DNA of 44,604 bases from Massilia sp. ST3 (GCF_018119405.1 NZ_JAGPWC010000039.1:1-44604), one strand, 5' to 3'. Counted from the first letter of the stretch, positions 1-9,382 are shown. The notes: generated from the sequence alone by a model not told the origin. Made by a program: numbers and translations.

Positions 1-57
1 CCCCCCCCGGCCCCACCCCGCCCCGGGGGGGGGGGGGGCGGCCCCCCCGACGCGGGG
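1..57. other. Low-complexity C/G contig end (probable artefact)
   Basis: The first 57 bases are almost only C and G in homopolymer runs, quite unlike the complex coding DNA that follows. The far end of the window shows the same thing. I take this as low-quality assembly sequence and not biology, and assign no gene to it. The following bases up to the repeat at 108 hold no recognisable gene. Confidence 0.75.
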
Positions 58-107
58 ATGGTTGGCGTGCGCGACGCCCGGCACGACGATGCGGACGGTG
101 CGTATCG

Positions 108-139
108 ACGCGTCGGCGGCCGAGCCGCCAACCCTACGA
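108..139. repeat. REP-like palindromic repeat, single arm (copy 1)
   Basis: The arm begins ACGCGTCGGCGGC, has a short loop, continues with GCCGCC and ends AACCCTACGA. The same arm recurs at 5778-5808 and 36744-36775, with a GTGGACGG variant at 21588-21621. It lies 17 bases past the trpS stop codon. The opposing arm expected about 50-70 bases away would fall in the degraded contig end and is not visible. Confidence 0.8.
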
Positions 140-156
140 TGTCGCGCCGGTTCCGG

Positions 157-1179
<1,023 letters not shown>

Positions 1180-1483
1180 CGAGGTTCCTTGTTCTTGCCC
1201 CGATCTTCCTGCGCCAAAGTAAAAACGCCACCTGAATCGAGGCGGCGTTGTTTGAAATGCACATCATTTCCTGGGGCCGCGCGTTACGAGCGGCGCCACC
1301 AGGTACGAAACATCAGATGTGCTTTCGGAAAGTTCATGGACCGCATGGTTGCAGGTTGGCGTCCCGCTGTCAACCGCTTCCGGCCCCATGACACGGCAGG
1401 CAGGGCTCCCCACAGGTCTTTTTTCATCCGGACGCCCGCCTGGGACCACAATGTTGTAATAATTTTAATAATTGGTGAATGTT
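1180..1483. other. Divergent intergenic region trpS / glycosidase-reductase fusion
   Basis: This 304-base gap separates the two divergent genes and should carry both promoters. Near trpS it holds the hairpin at 1224-1249. Its last 35 bases before the rightward gene are AT-rich (TTGTAATAATTTTAATAATTGG), unlike the surrounding GC-rich DNA, as expected for a promoter or start region. A 61-codon minus-strand ORF at 1264-1449 has no recognisable features and I do not call it. Confidence 0.5.
1224..1249 (-). terminator. Terminator-like hairpin in the trpS leader
   Basis: Read on the minus strand, AACGCCGCC and GGTGGCGTT form a 9-pair stem (one G-T pair) around an 8-base loop, followed directly by a short T run. 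It lies about 45 bases upstream of the trpS ATG in the sense orientation. No minus-strand gene is recognisable immediately upstream, so it may be a leader attenuator of trpS. Function is inferred from structure only. Confidence 0.45.
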
Positions 1484-3808
1484 ATGGATTCAAACACGAG
1501 CACGAACAATCCAATCCCGTCCCTGGAACTCTGGGGCGGCCTTGAATGCACGGTCAACCGCGTCCGCGACGAATATTTCAGCCAGCTCGACCGCAATGGT
1601 CATGCTGAGCGCGCCTGCGACATCCAGCGGTTCGCCTCGCTCGGCATCCGCGCAATTCGCTATCCGATCCTGTGGGAGCGCACCGCCCCGAACGGCCTGG
1701 GCAGCGCCGACTGGACCTGGCCCGACGAGCGCCTGCCCGCCCTGCGCGAGGCCGGCGTCCAGCCGATCGCCGGCCTGATCCACCACGGCAGCGGTCCCCA
1801 GCACACCAGCCTCATCGATCCAAACTTCGCCGAACAGCTGGCGGAATATGCGGGCGCGGTCGCCGCGCGCTACCCCTGGCTCGAGTACTACACCCCGGTC
1901 AATGAGCCCTGCACCACCGCCCGCTTCGCCGGCCTGTACGGCGTGTGGTATCCGCACGGCCGCGACGACCGGACCTTCGTGCAGGCCCTGCTCAACCAGT
2001 GCCGCGCCGTGGTGCTGTCGATGCGCGCCATCCGCGCCGTGAACCCGGACGCCAAGCTGGTCCAGACCGACGACCTCGGCAAGACCTATAGCACGCCCGA
2101 GATGGCGCACGTGGCCGAGTTCTACAACGAGCGCCGCTGGCTGGCCTGGGACCTGCTGTGCGGCATGGTCGACGAGCGCCACAAGCTGTGGAAGTACCTG
2201 ACCAGGACCGGCATCGCGGCCGAGGAATTCCTCTGGTTCCGCGACAACCCCTGCCCGCCCGACATCATCGGCGTCAACTACTACGTCACCAGCGAGCGCT
2301 GGCTCGACCACCGTCCCGAGCGCTTCCCGGAACACCACCGCGGCATCGCCGACGGCAAGCCCTGCGCCGACATCGAGGCCTCGCGCGTGCTGGCCACGCC
2401 GACCGCCGGCATCGCCCCGCTGCTGGCCGAGACCTGGGACCGCTACCGCATCCCGCTGGCCGTGACCGAGGCCCACATCGACGCCAACCGCGAAGACCAG
2501 TTGCGCTGGCTGCTCGAGATCTGGGAAGCCGCCCAGCAGTCGCAGCGCAACGGCGTGGACGTGCGCGCCGTCACCGTGTGGTCGCTGCTCGGCTCCTTCG
2601 ACTGGAACAGCCTGGTGACCCAGAACCGCGGCTACTACGAGCCGGGGCCCTTCGACGTGCGTTCGCCGCTGCCGCGCCCGACCGCGCTGGCGAAGATGAT
2701 GCGCGAACTGGCATCAAGCGCGCCGCTGTCGCACCCGGTGCTGCGCGGCCAGGGCTGGTGGCGCCGTCCGGGCCGCTTCCTGTGCCATCCGCCGGTGGCC
2801 ACGCCGGCGGCGCTGACCTCGATCTCGGCCGACGGCCACCGCCTGGTGGGCACGGGCGCGGCGCCAATCCTGGTGCTGGGCGCCACCGGCACCCTGGGCC
2901 GCGCCTTCGCGCGCGTCTGCCAGAAGCGCAACCTGAACTTCAAGCTGCTGTCGCGCCAGGACATGGACATCGCCGACCCTGATTCCGTGGAGCGCGCGCT
3001 GGCCGCGCACAAGCCCTGGGCCGTGATCAACACCTGCGGCTACGTGCGGGTGGACGATGCCGAGGGCGAGATCGAGCGCTGCATGCGCGAGAACACGATC
3101 GGCCCGGCCGTGCTGGCCGCGGCCTGTGCCCGCCACGGCGTGCACCTCACCAGCTTCTCGAGCGACCTGGTGTTCGACGGGCGCCAGGACCGCCCCTATG
3201 TCGAATCCGACCCGGTGGCCCCGCTCAACGTCTACGGCCGCAGCAAGGCCGAAGCCGAAAGCATCGTGCTCGAGAAGAACCCGGACGCCCTGATGGTGCG
3301 CACCAGCGCCTTCTTCGGCCCCTGGGACCAGTACAACTTCGTGACCCTGGCGCTGGGCGCGCTGGAACGCGGCGAGCCCTTCGTCGCAGCCAGCGACCTG
3401 ACCATCACCCCGACCTATGTGCCCGACCTGGTGCACGCCTGCCTGGACCTGGCGATCGACCGCGAGGCCGGCATCTGGCACCTGTCGAACGGCGGCGCCG
3501 TGACCTGGGCCGACCTGGCGCTGCGCGCGGCGGAACGGGCGGGCGTCGACGCCAGCCGCCTGGAACTGCGCACGGGCGCCCAGCTCGGCTTCGCCGCGGC
3601 GCGGCCGGCGTACTGCGCGCTGCACAGCGAGCGCGGGGTGCTGCTGCCGAAGCTGGACGACGCGCTGGGGCGCTACCTGGAGCTGCGCGCCGGCGATCCA
3701 GTGGAGATGGAGGAGCTGGTGATGACGGCCGAGTCGCGGCAGCCGGTGGCGAGTGGGCATCGGCAGCAGGAGGCTACTGAAGTTGGGGCGGTGCAGGCTG
3801 GGACTTGA
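1484..3808 (+). CDS. Family 1-type glycosidase fused to dTDP-4-dehydrorhamnose reductase-like domain
   Basis: A 774-residue two-domain protein. Residues about 10-430 resemble glycoside hydrolase family 1: a TIM-barrel-like region with NEP at 140-142 (usual acid/base Glu) and VTEAH at 327-331, where the family nucleophile motif is normally (I/V)TENG. Residues about 458-750 are a short-chain reductase of the RmlD type: a Rossmann motif GATGTLG near 464-470 and the catalytic pair in YGRSK near 584-588. RmlD enzymes make dTDP-L-rhamnose, so the fusion may link sugar hydrolysis or sensing to nucleotide-sugar reduction in the cytoplasm; that is inference. No signal peptide is seen. I chose ATG 1484, with GGTGA 5 bases before it; a TTG at 1472 is possible. 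The gene is monocistronic and followed by the hairpin repeat at 3828-3861. Confidence 0.85.
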   Translation: MDSNTSTNNPIPSLELWGGLECTVNRVRDEYFSQLDRNGHAERACDIQRFASLGIRAIRYPILWERTAPNGLGSADWTWPDERLPALREAGVQPIAGLIHHGSGPQHTSLIDPNFAEQLAEYAGAVAARYPWLEYYTPVNEPCTTARFAGLYGVWYPHGRDDRTFVQALLNQCRAVVLSMRAIRAVNPDAKLVQTDDLGKTYSTPEMAHVAEFYNERRWLAWDLLCGMVDERHKLWKYLTRTGIAAEEFLWFRDNPCPPDIIGVNYYVTSERWLDHRPERFPEHHRGIADGKPCADIEASRVLATPTAGIAPLLAETWDRYRIPLAVTEAHIDANREDQLRWLLEIWEAAQQSQRNGVDVRAVTVWSLLGSFDWNSLVTQNRGYYEPGPFDVRSPLPRPTALAKMMRELASSAPLSHPVLRGQGWWRRPGRFLCHPPVATPAALTSISADGHRLVGTGAAPILVLGATGTLGRAFARVCQKRNLNFKLLSRQDMDIADPDSVERALAAHKPWAVINTCGYVRVDDAEGEIERCMRENTIGPAVLAAACARHGVHLTSFSSDLVFDGRQDRPYVESDPVAPLNVYGRSKAEAESIVLEKNPDALMVRTSAFFGPWDQYNFVTLALGALERGEPFVAASDLTITPTYVPDLVHACLDLAIDREAGIWHLSNGGAVTWADLALRAAERAGVDASRLELRTGAQLGFAAARPAYCALHSERGVLLPKLDDALGRYLELRAGDPVEMEELVMTAESRQPVASGHRQQEATEVGAVQAGT

Positions 3809-3827
3809 GCCGCTGGTAGCGCATGCA

Positions 3828-3861
3828 AACTTGGGCCCCCGCCTTCGCGGGGACCCAAGTT
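3828..3861. repeat. Long inverted repeat, CTTGGG family (copy 1), possible terminator
   Basis: AACTTGGG, then a C-rich stem, a CTTC-containing loop, and the reverse complement ending CCCAAGTT: a nearly perfect 34-base palindrome 20 bases after the fusion gene stop. The same outer words (CTTGGG ... CCCAAG) and the GGCGAAGGCC-type centre recur at 13735-13849. It probably folds as a hairpin and may end transcription, although no T run follows. Confidence 0.7.
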
Positions 3862-3969
3862 CCCTCCCGAAGCCCCAATACCCGACTAATCCCCTCCACA
3901 ACCCGAAGCCACAAGCAGCCAAACGCTAAAATGCACCGGCCACCCGAATAACAACCAGGCCATCAAACC

Positions 3970-5727
3970 GTGCAAGAGCAACACGCCTTTCCCTTCCTCC
4001 GCGAGATCATCCTCTTCCTGATCCTCTCCGGCATCCTGATCCCCCTGCTGCAACGCCTGCGCATCAACCAGGTCCTCGGCTTCCTGGCCGTCGGCACGGT
4101 CGCCGGCCCCTACGGCCTGGGCCTGCTGGCCGAGGACTATCCGATCATGGCCCAGTTCACCTTCCCCAGCGGCGAAGGCGTATCGATGCTGGCCGAGCTG
4201 GGCGTGCTGTTCCTGATGTTCATGATCGGCCTCGAACTCTCGGCCGCCCGCCTGTGGGCCATGCGGCGCTGGGTGTTCGGGGCCGGCAGCGCCCAGGTGA
4301 TCCTGAGCGCGGCCCTGATCGGCGGCGCCCTCGCCCTGCTTGGCCAGCCGAGCCAGACCGCGCTGATCCTCGGCCTGGTGCTCTCGCTCTCCTCCACCGC
4401 CGTCGTGATGCAGCTGATGACCCAGCAGCAGAGCACCGCCAGCCCGGTGGGCCAGGCCGCCTTCGCCATCCTGATGCTGCAGGACCTGGCGGTAGTGCCG
4501 ATCCTGATCCTGATCGGGGCGCTGGGCAAGGGCAGCGGCGACGGGGTCGCGATGCTGGCCCTGGTGACCATGGCCAAGGCGGCGGGCGCCATCGCCCTGA
4601 TCTACCTGGCGGGCGGACGCGTGATCCACCCGCTGTTCCGGGCCTTCGCGCGCCACCGCCAGCCGGACGTGTTCATGGCCCTGATCCTGCTGTCCACCTT
4701 CGGCATCGCCGCCCTGTCGGCCGCGGCCGGGCTGTCGATGGCGCTGGGCGCCCTGATCGCCGGCCTGCTCTTGGCCGAGACCGAGTTCAAGCACGAGGTC
4801 GAGCTGATGGTCGAGCCCTTCAAGGGCCTGCTCATGGGCCTGTTCTTCATGACCGTCGGGATGAACATCGACACCCGCCAGATCCTCGAGGCGCCGCTGT
4901 GGCTGGCCGCCTTCGTGGGCGGCCTGGTCCTGATCAAGGCGGTCGTCGTCGCCGTGCTGCTGCGCATCGGCCACCTGCCATGGAACCGCGCCGCCGAGGG
5001 CGGGCTGCTGCTGGGCCAGGGCGGCGAGTTCGCCTTCATCGTGATCGGCTACGCCGTCACCTCGAAGGTGCTGGACCCGGCGCTGGGTGCGCGCGTGATG
5101 CTGGCGGTCGGCCTGTCGCTGTTCCTGACGCCGGTGCTGGCGCGCCTGGGCCGCGCCATCGGCGAACGCTGGGAGCGCAAGGACGAGCAGCCCGAGGCCG
5201 ACGAAGCCAGCCTGGCCTCGGCGCGCGGCCACATCATCATCGCCGGCTTCGGCCGCGTGGGCCAGCAGCTGGCCAAGCTCTTGACCGACCAGAAGATTCC
5301 CTTTGTCGCCTTCGAGAACGACGCCAAGCTGGTGTCGAAGCTGCATGCGCAAGGCGTGCCGGTCTACTTCGGCAACGCCTCGCGCCCCGAACTGCTGCGC
5401 CGCGTGCATGCCGACGAGGCGCCGGCCATCGTGCTGACCATGGACCATCCGGCCTCGGCGATGCAGGCCGTGCGCGGCATCCGGCGCGAATTCCCGCACG
5501 TGCGCCTGTTCGTGCGCTCGCGCGACGAGAAGCATGCGCGGGCGCTGCGCCTGGCCGGGGCCAGCGTGGTGGTGCCGGAGACCCTGGAAGCGAGCTTGCA
5601 GCTGTCGGCCTTCGTGCTGGAGGCCATGGGGCTGGATGAGCGCTACGTGGACGACATCGTCGATCGCGAGCGGGACGAGTTTGCCGCCAAGCTCGTAGGG
5701 TCGGCGGATCTTCCGCCGACGCGGTGA
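3970..5727 (+). CDS. Monovalent cation:proton antiporter, KefC/CPA2 type
   Basis: Inner-membrane cation/proton antiporter of the CPA2 family, 585 residues. Residues 1 to about 390 are a string of hydrophobic segments typical of the Na/H exchanger fold. From about residue 420 there is a cytoplasmic RCK/TrkA-N nucleotide-binding domain with the Rossmann motif GFGRVGQQ following HIIIAG. KefC-type proteins export K+ in exchange for H+, under control of glutathione adducts or NAD(H) through this domain. The start is GTG 3970. The last codons, encoding VGSADLPPTR, and the TGA stop are made by a REP-like repeat (5694-5727), so the C-terminal tail is repeat-derived. A neighbouring KefF/KefG ancillary gene is absent, so the ion specificity is not settled. 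Confidence 0.9.
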   Translation: MQEQHAFPFLREIILFLILSGILIPLLQRLRINQVLGFLAVGTVAGPYGLGLLAEDYPIMAQFTFPSGEGVSMLAELGVLFLMFMIGLELSAARLWAMRRWVFGAGSAQVILSAALIGGALALLGQPSQTALILGLVLSLSSTAVVMQLMTQQQSTASPVGQAAFAILMLQDLAVVPILILIGALGKGSGDGVAMLALVTMAKAAGAIALIYLAGGRVIHPLFRAFARHRQPDVFMALILLSTFGIAALSAAAGLSMALGALIAGLLLAETEFKHEVELMVEPFKGLLMGLFFMTVGMNIDTRQILEAPLWLAAFVGGLVLIKAVVVAVLLRIGHLPWNRAAEGGLLLGQGGEFAFIVIGYAVTSKVLDPALGARVMLAVGLSLFLTPVLARLGRAIGERWERKDEQPEADEASLASARGHIIIAGFGRVGQQLAKLLTDQKIPFVAFENDAKLVSKLHAQGVPVYFGNASRPELLRRVHADEAPAIVLTMDHPASAMQAVRGIRREFPHVRLFVRSRDEKHARALRLAGASVVVPETLEASLQLSAFVLEAMGLDERYVDDIVDRERDEFAAKLVGSADLPPTR

Positions 5728-5808
5728 TCGTTGGCGATCACGCCATCGAGCCCGATATCGGAGCCGCTACCTATCACCGCGTCGGCGGCGTAGCCGCCAA
5801 CCCTACGC
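5694..5808. repeat. REP-like inverted pair (copy 2) between convergent genes
   Basis: Two inverted arms: 5694-5727 (CGTAGGGTCGGCGG, loop, CCGCCGACGCGGTGA) and 5778-5808 (CGCGTCGGCGGC, loop, GCCGCCAACCCTACG). Between them is a spacer containing CGGAGCCGCTACC followed by ATCAC, shared with copy 3 at 21509-21621. The CGCGGTGA end of the left arm gives the antiporter its TGA. The mirror-image TCACCGCG next to the right arm gives the convergent oxidoreductase its TGA. The organisation resembles a BIME (paired REP elements). Confidence 0.85.
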
Positions 5809-7390
5809 GCCGAGCCGCCTGGCATCCCCACCAGGCAGCTTCTTCAAATACCGAAAACCCCGACAAATCGCTATGCGCGAACAGGACCGGCCCCTTCGCC
5901 TCCCGCAGCGCCGCCAGCCCCGCATTGCCGCGAAAGCCCGGCGCCGGTATCGCCATCGCATGCCCCCGCAAAGTGATGTCGGCCCGCTCCACGCAGGCCG
6001 CGAACGCCCAGCCATACGCCTGCCGCAGATCGCTCGACGCCAGCTCCACCAGCTCCTCCGGCGTGGCGCGCTGCAGCCAGCGCCTGGCCTCCAGCGGCGT
6101 GCGGTCCGCCAGCGCCATGTAGGCCGTGAACACGGTCTTCGCGGGCGGCGTCACGCGGATGTCCTGGTGGGTCGACACCACATAGCCCAGCCCCTTGCCG
6201 CCATAGACCACGTTGTCCCAGGCCAGCGGCGCCCCTTCGCGCTCGCGTGGGAAGTCGCGCATCACGAAGTTGGTCACCATCCAGGGCGCGTAGGCCGGCA
6301 GGTGGCGGCGCGGATCGAAGCCCAGCGCCTCGATACCCTCGACCACGCGCGCCGCGACGAACAGCGGCATGGCGCACACGATCCGTCGCGCCTTGACCAG
6401 GAAGCTGCGCGACTTGCCGTTTTCCAGCGCGAAGCACAGGGCCTCGGCCCGGTCTCCCCGCGCGCGTACCGACACCGTCGTGCCGGGGCGGCGCCGGTCT
6501 CCGGTCCGTTCGGCCAGCGCCCCGGCAATCGGCGCCAGGCCGCCGGGCCAGGTCAGGAGCCCGTTATCGTCCGCATTCGCCGCCCTGCCCAAGCGCCCCG
6601 CGAAATAGTGCACGCCGGCCCAGGCCGAGACGGCGGCGATGCCGGCGCCGTAGTCGTCGCGGCAGCAGTAGTCCAGGTACCAGCGCAGCGCCGGCGAACG
6701 GTAGCCCTCGCGGTCCAGCCATGCGGCGAAGCTCAGCGCATCCAGGCCGTCGAAGACGGGATCGCTGGACGACAGCGCCGAGGGGAACACGAAGCTACGC
6801 CGCCCGTCCGCGCCGCGTCCGTGGCGCAGCCTGTCCATGTGGGCCAGGAAGCGCTGCTGCTCCACCTGGTCGTCGGCCGGGATCAGGCCGTCCTGCCACT
6901 GGCCATGATGGAACAGTCTGTCCTCGGGGCCGTGCAGGATGAAGCGCTCGTCGTAGCGCGGCGCGTCGTCAAAAGCACCGTCCTGGATGACGCCCAGATC
7001 GGCCAGCATGGCGCGCACGTGCGCCGATTCCACGCCCGGCAGCGGCAGGTAGTGGGCGCCGGTCGGACAGGCGTATTCGCCATAGGTGCTGCCGGCCGCG
7101 TTGCCGAAGGCCTCGGGCCCGTCGAACAACAGGTAGTCGCGCCGTCCCAGCTGGTCCAGCTGCCAGGCCGCCGAGAGCCCGGCGATACCGGAACCGAGGA
7201 TCGCCACGTCGGTCTCGATCGTGTGCGACGGCGGCGGCAGCGCCGCGCGGTCGCGCAGCAGGTGGCCTTCCGCCCGGCCGGGATAGCGCACACCGGGCGT
7301 GATCTCCTGCCAGCGCTGGAAGCCCCCTGCGCTACCCAGCCCGGCCAGCGCGGCGCCGCCGGCCGAGACGATGAAGGAACGCCGGTCCAT
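5774..7390 (-). CDS. Tat-type FAD-dependent oxidoreductase, amine-oxidase-like
   Basis: A 538-residue flavoprotein. The N-terminus MDRRSFIVSAGGAALAGLG is a twin-arginine-type signal, so export of the folded FAD protein is likely. The dinucleotide-binding motif GSGIAG is at 66-71, preceded by TDVAIL, as in flavin amine oxidases and related oxidoreductases. The substrate is unknown; beside a spermidine-synthase-like gene and SpeD, an amine or polyamine derivative is a reasonable guess. The start is ATG 7390, overlapping the TGA of the upstream gene by one base (TGATG), so translation is coupled. The larger reading frame extending to 7597 has no such support. The C-terminal tail (GLAATPPTR) and the stop are encoded by REP-like copy 2, as in the convergent antiporter. 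Confidence 0.8.
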   Translation of the reverse strand: MDRRSFIVSAGGAALAGLGSAGGFQRWQEITPGVRYPGRAEGHLLRDRAALPPPSHTIETDVAILGSGIAGLSAAWQLDQLGRRDYLLFDGPEAFGNAAGSTYGEYACPTGAHYLPLPGVESAHVRAMLADLGVIQDGAFDDAPRYDERFILHGPEDRLFHHGQWQDGLIPADDQVEQQRFLAHMDRLRHGRGADGRRSFVFPSALSSSDPVFDGLDALSFAAWLDREGYRSPALRWYLDYCCRDDYGAGIAAVSAWAGVHYFAGRLGRAANADDNGLLTWPGGLAPIAGALAERTGDRRRPGTTVSVRARGDRAEALCFALENGKSRSFLVKARRIVCAMPLFVAARVVEGIEALGFDPRRHLPAYAPWMVTNFVMRDFPREREGAPLAWDNVVYGGKGLGYVVSTHQDIRVTPPAKTVFTAYMALADRTPLEARRWLQRATPEELVELASSDLRQAYGWAFAACVERADITLRGHAMAIPAPGFRGNAGLAALREAKGPVLFAHSDLSGFSVFEEAAWWGCQAARRVGLAATPPTR

Positions 7391-8901
7391 CAGCGGGTCA
7401 CCCCCTGCCAGTCTTGCTCGAACTCGCGCACCAGCGACTGCGAATCCAGCCGGTTGGGCTTCATGGGCAGGCGCTGCATGTCGGGCGGGAAGGCGAACAT
7501 GGCGCGCGTGGTCTCGGCGTCCAGGTAGCGCATCGGCAGCCGGTAGCGCTCGGGCGGGGCGAAGCTGCCCTGGGGCGAGGCCAGCACGAAGCCCCATTCG
7601 CCGAAGGAAGGCACGTACAGGTGGTAGGGCCAGGTCTTCATGCCCACCTCGCGCAGGGTCGCCTCGATGGTCCAGTAAGCGTGCGGCGCGAAGAACGGCG
7701 AAGTCGACTGCACCGAGATCATGCCGTTGGCGGCGACATGCTTGCGCAGGACGCCGTAGAAAGGCACCGAGTACAGCTTGCCGAGGGCGAAGCTGGACGG
7801 ATCGGGAAAATCGACGATGGCCACGTCATACATGCCGGCGTGGTTCTGCAGCCAGACGGCGGCGTCGGCGTTGACCACCTTGACCCGCTTGTCCTTCAGC
7901 GCCCCGGCATTGAGCCTGACCAGCTCGGGCCGGGTGGCGAAGGCGCCCGTCATCTGCGGGTCGAGGTCGACCAGGGTCACTTCCTGCACGTTCGGGTAGC
8001 GCAGCACCTCGCGCAGCGCCAGGCCGTCGCCGCCGCCCAGCACCAGTACCCGCCGGGCCCAGGGCACGGCGTGCATGGCCGGGTGCACCAGGGCTTCGTG
8101 GTAGCGGTACTCGTCGCGCGAGGAGAACTGCAGGTTGCCGTTGATGTACAGGCGCAGGTCGTCCTTCCAGCGCGTGATCACCAGGCGCTGGTAAGGCGTG
8201 GTGGTCGAGTACACGACCTCGTCGCCGAACAGGCCGCGCTCGCCCCACTCCACCATGCGCTCCGACAGGCCGAAGCCCAGCGCCAGCACGAACATCACGC
8301 TGCCGGCGCGGATTGCGCGCCCGCCCAGGTTGCCCAGCTCGGCGCGGAACACGTACAGGGTCCAGATCGCGACGCCGACGTTGAGCATCCCGAACAGGAA
8401 ACCGGTGCGCACCAGGCCCAGGTGCGGGGCCAGCACCAGCGGGAACAGCAGCGAGACCGCCAGCGCCCCAAGATAATCGAAGGTGAGCACCCGGCTGACG
8501 ATCTCGGCGAACTCGGTGCGGCGCTCGTTCAGGGCGCGCATCACCAGCGGCACTTCCATGCCGACCATGGCGCCGATCAGGAACACCGTCACATACAGCA
8601 CGGTCCGGAAAGGCGCAGCCATCCAGGTGAAGGTCATGAACAGCAGCGCGGCCGAGACGCCGCCGATCAGGCCCACGGCCAGCTCGATGTCGACGAAGCG
8701 CGCCAGCACGTCCTCGTCGCGCACGTATTTCGACAGGTGGGCGCCGACGCCCATGGCGAACAGGTAGCAGCCGATGATGGTGGAGAACTGCAGCACCGAG
8801 TCGCCCAGCAGGTAGCTGGACAGGGCGCCGGCGATCAGTTCGTAAGCCAGGCCGCATGAAGCGACGACAAAAACGGAAAGAATGAGGATTTTTTTGGTCA
8901 T
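7390..8901 (-). CDS. Membrane-embedded spermidine synthase-like protein
   Basis: A 503-residue protein with two parts. The N-terminal half holds about seven hydrophobic segments from residue 4 onward. The C-terminal half is a polyamine aminopropyltransferase-like methyltransferase fold: the AdoMet-type binding motif is VLVLGGGDG with LVDLDP further on, and the catalytic-type DFPDPS follows. Soluble SpeE transfers aminopropyl from decarboxylated AdoMet to putrescine; this membrane form probably does a similar transfer on an unidentified acceptor at the membrane. It is the first gene of a leftward pair, coupled to the FAD oxidoreductase, and faces the DUF350 operon across only 55 bases. SpeD at the end of that operon would supply decarboxylated AdoMet. 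The ATG start has a poor ribosome-binding site. Confidence 0.85.
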   Translation of the reverse strand: MTKKILILSVFVVASCGLAYELIAGALSSYLLGDSVLQFSTIIGCYLFAMGVGAHLSKYVRDEDVLARFVDIELAVGLIGGVSAALLFMTFTWMAAPFRTVLYVTVFLIGAMVGMEVPLVMRALNERRTEFAEIVSRVLTFDYLGALAVSLLFPLVLAPHLGLVRTGFLFGMLNVGVAIWTLYVFRAELGNLGGRAIRAGSVMFVLALGFGLSERMVEWGERGLFGDEVVYSTTTPYQRLVITRWKDDLRLYINGNLQFSSRDEYRYHEALVHPAMHAVPWARRVLVLGGGDGLALREVLRYPNVQEVTLVDLDPQMTGAFATRPELVRLNAGALKDKRVKVVNADAAVWLQNHAGMYDVAIVDFPDPSSFALGKLYSVPFYGVLRKHVAANGMISVQSTSPFFAPHAYWTIEATLREVGMKTWPYHLYVPSFGEWGFVLASPQGSFAPPERYRLPMRYLDAETTRAMFAFPPDMQRLPMKPNRLDSQSLVREFEQDWQGVTR

Positions 8902-8956
8902 GCGTGTTTTTTTGCTCTAAGATCGCGGTGCTGCCAATCTGACACTGGAGGACGAG
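8902..8956. promoter_or_regulatory. Short divergent promoter region of the polyamine block
   Basis: Only 55 bases separate the leftward spermidine-synthase-like gene from the rightward DUF350 gene, so both promoters must be packed or overlapping here, which suggests joint regulation. An unusual run of seven T lies next to the leftward start and GGAG occurs before the GTG start of the rightward gene. I could not pick convincing -35/-10 pairs. Confidence 0.4.
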
Positions 8957-9343
8957 GTGCCCGCCATCCTAAACTATCTGCTGCACCTGGCAACCGCTGT
9001 TGCGCTGGTGATGGGATTCTTCGTGGTCTACACCCGCGTCACGCCCTACGACGAAGTGCACCTGATCCGCGCGGGGAACCGGGCGGCGGCGCTGTCACTG
9101 GGCGGCACCCTGCTCGGGTTCTCGGTCACGGTGGCGGCAAGCCTGATGTACACGGCCGATTACTACCAGTTCCTGGGCTGGGGCGCGTTCGCCATGCTGG
9201 TCCAGGTGCTGGTCTTCGTGATCGCCACCCGCCTGCTGCGCATGTCCAAGGACCAGATCGAGTCCGACAACATGGCTTTCGGCGGCCTGCTCGGCGCCAT
9301 TTCACTGTCCATCGGCCTGATCAACGCCGGCAGCATTTCCTGA
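8957..9343 (+). CDS. DUF350 family inner-membrane protein
   Basis: A 128-residue membrane protein with four hydrophobic segments (about residues 5-22, 43-66, 72-94 and 105-125), matching the DUF350 (YjfL-like) pattern with the short polar stretch TPYDEVHLIRAGN after the first segment. The molecular function of the family is unknown. DUF350 genes are often found with PspA-like, SPFH or glutathionylspermidine-synthase-like genes, from my general knowledge of the family, so a role in membrane homeostasis is suspected. The start is GTG 8957 with GGAG about seven bases upstream. It is the first gene of a rightward operon, 39 bases before the SPFH gene. Confidence 0.85.
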   Translation: MPAILNYLLHLATAVALVMGFFVVYTRVTPYDEVHLIRAGNRAAALSLGGTLLGFSVTVAASLMYTADYYQFLGWGAFAMLVQVLVFVIATRLLRMSKDQIESDNMAFGGLLGAISLSIGLINAGSIS

Positions 9344-9382
9344 TCCACCCCTATTTCATCCAGCCCGCATACGGAGGCCACC

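Noticed and set aside
1180..1250. T-box riboswitch upstream of trpS
   Set aside because: No T-box bulge consensus or specifier loop was seen, and T-boxes are rare outside Gram-positive bacteria; only a simple hairpin is supported.
1264..1449. A 61-codon minus-strand ORF in the trpS upstream gap
   Set aside because: No ribosome-binding site or family; it contains no Trp codons, so it is not a convincing leader peptide.
3886..5535. A 549-codon minus-strand ORF opposite the antiporter
   Set aside because: Composition is extreme (Gln, His, Gly, Asp) and no domain is visible; the opposite frame is a clear KefC-type gene.
5774..7597. Longer start for the FAD oxidoreductase at 7597
   Set aside because: It would overlap the upstream gene by over 200 bases; ATG 7390 gives a twin-arginine signal and a TGATG junction.
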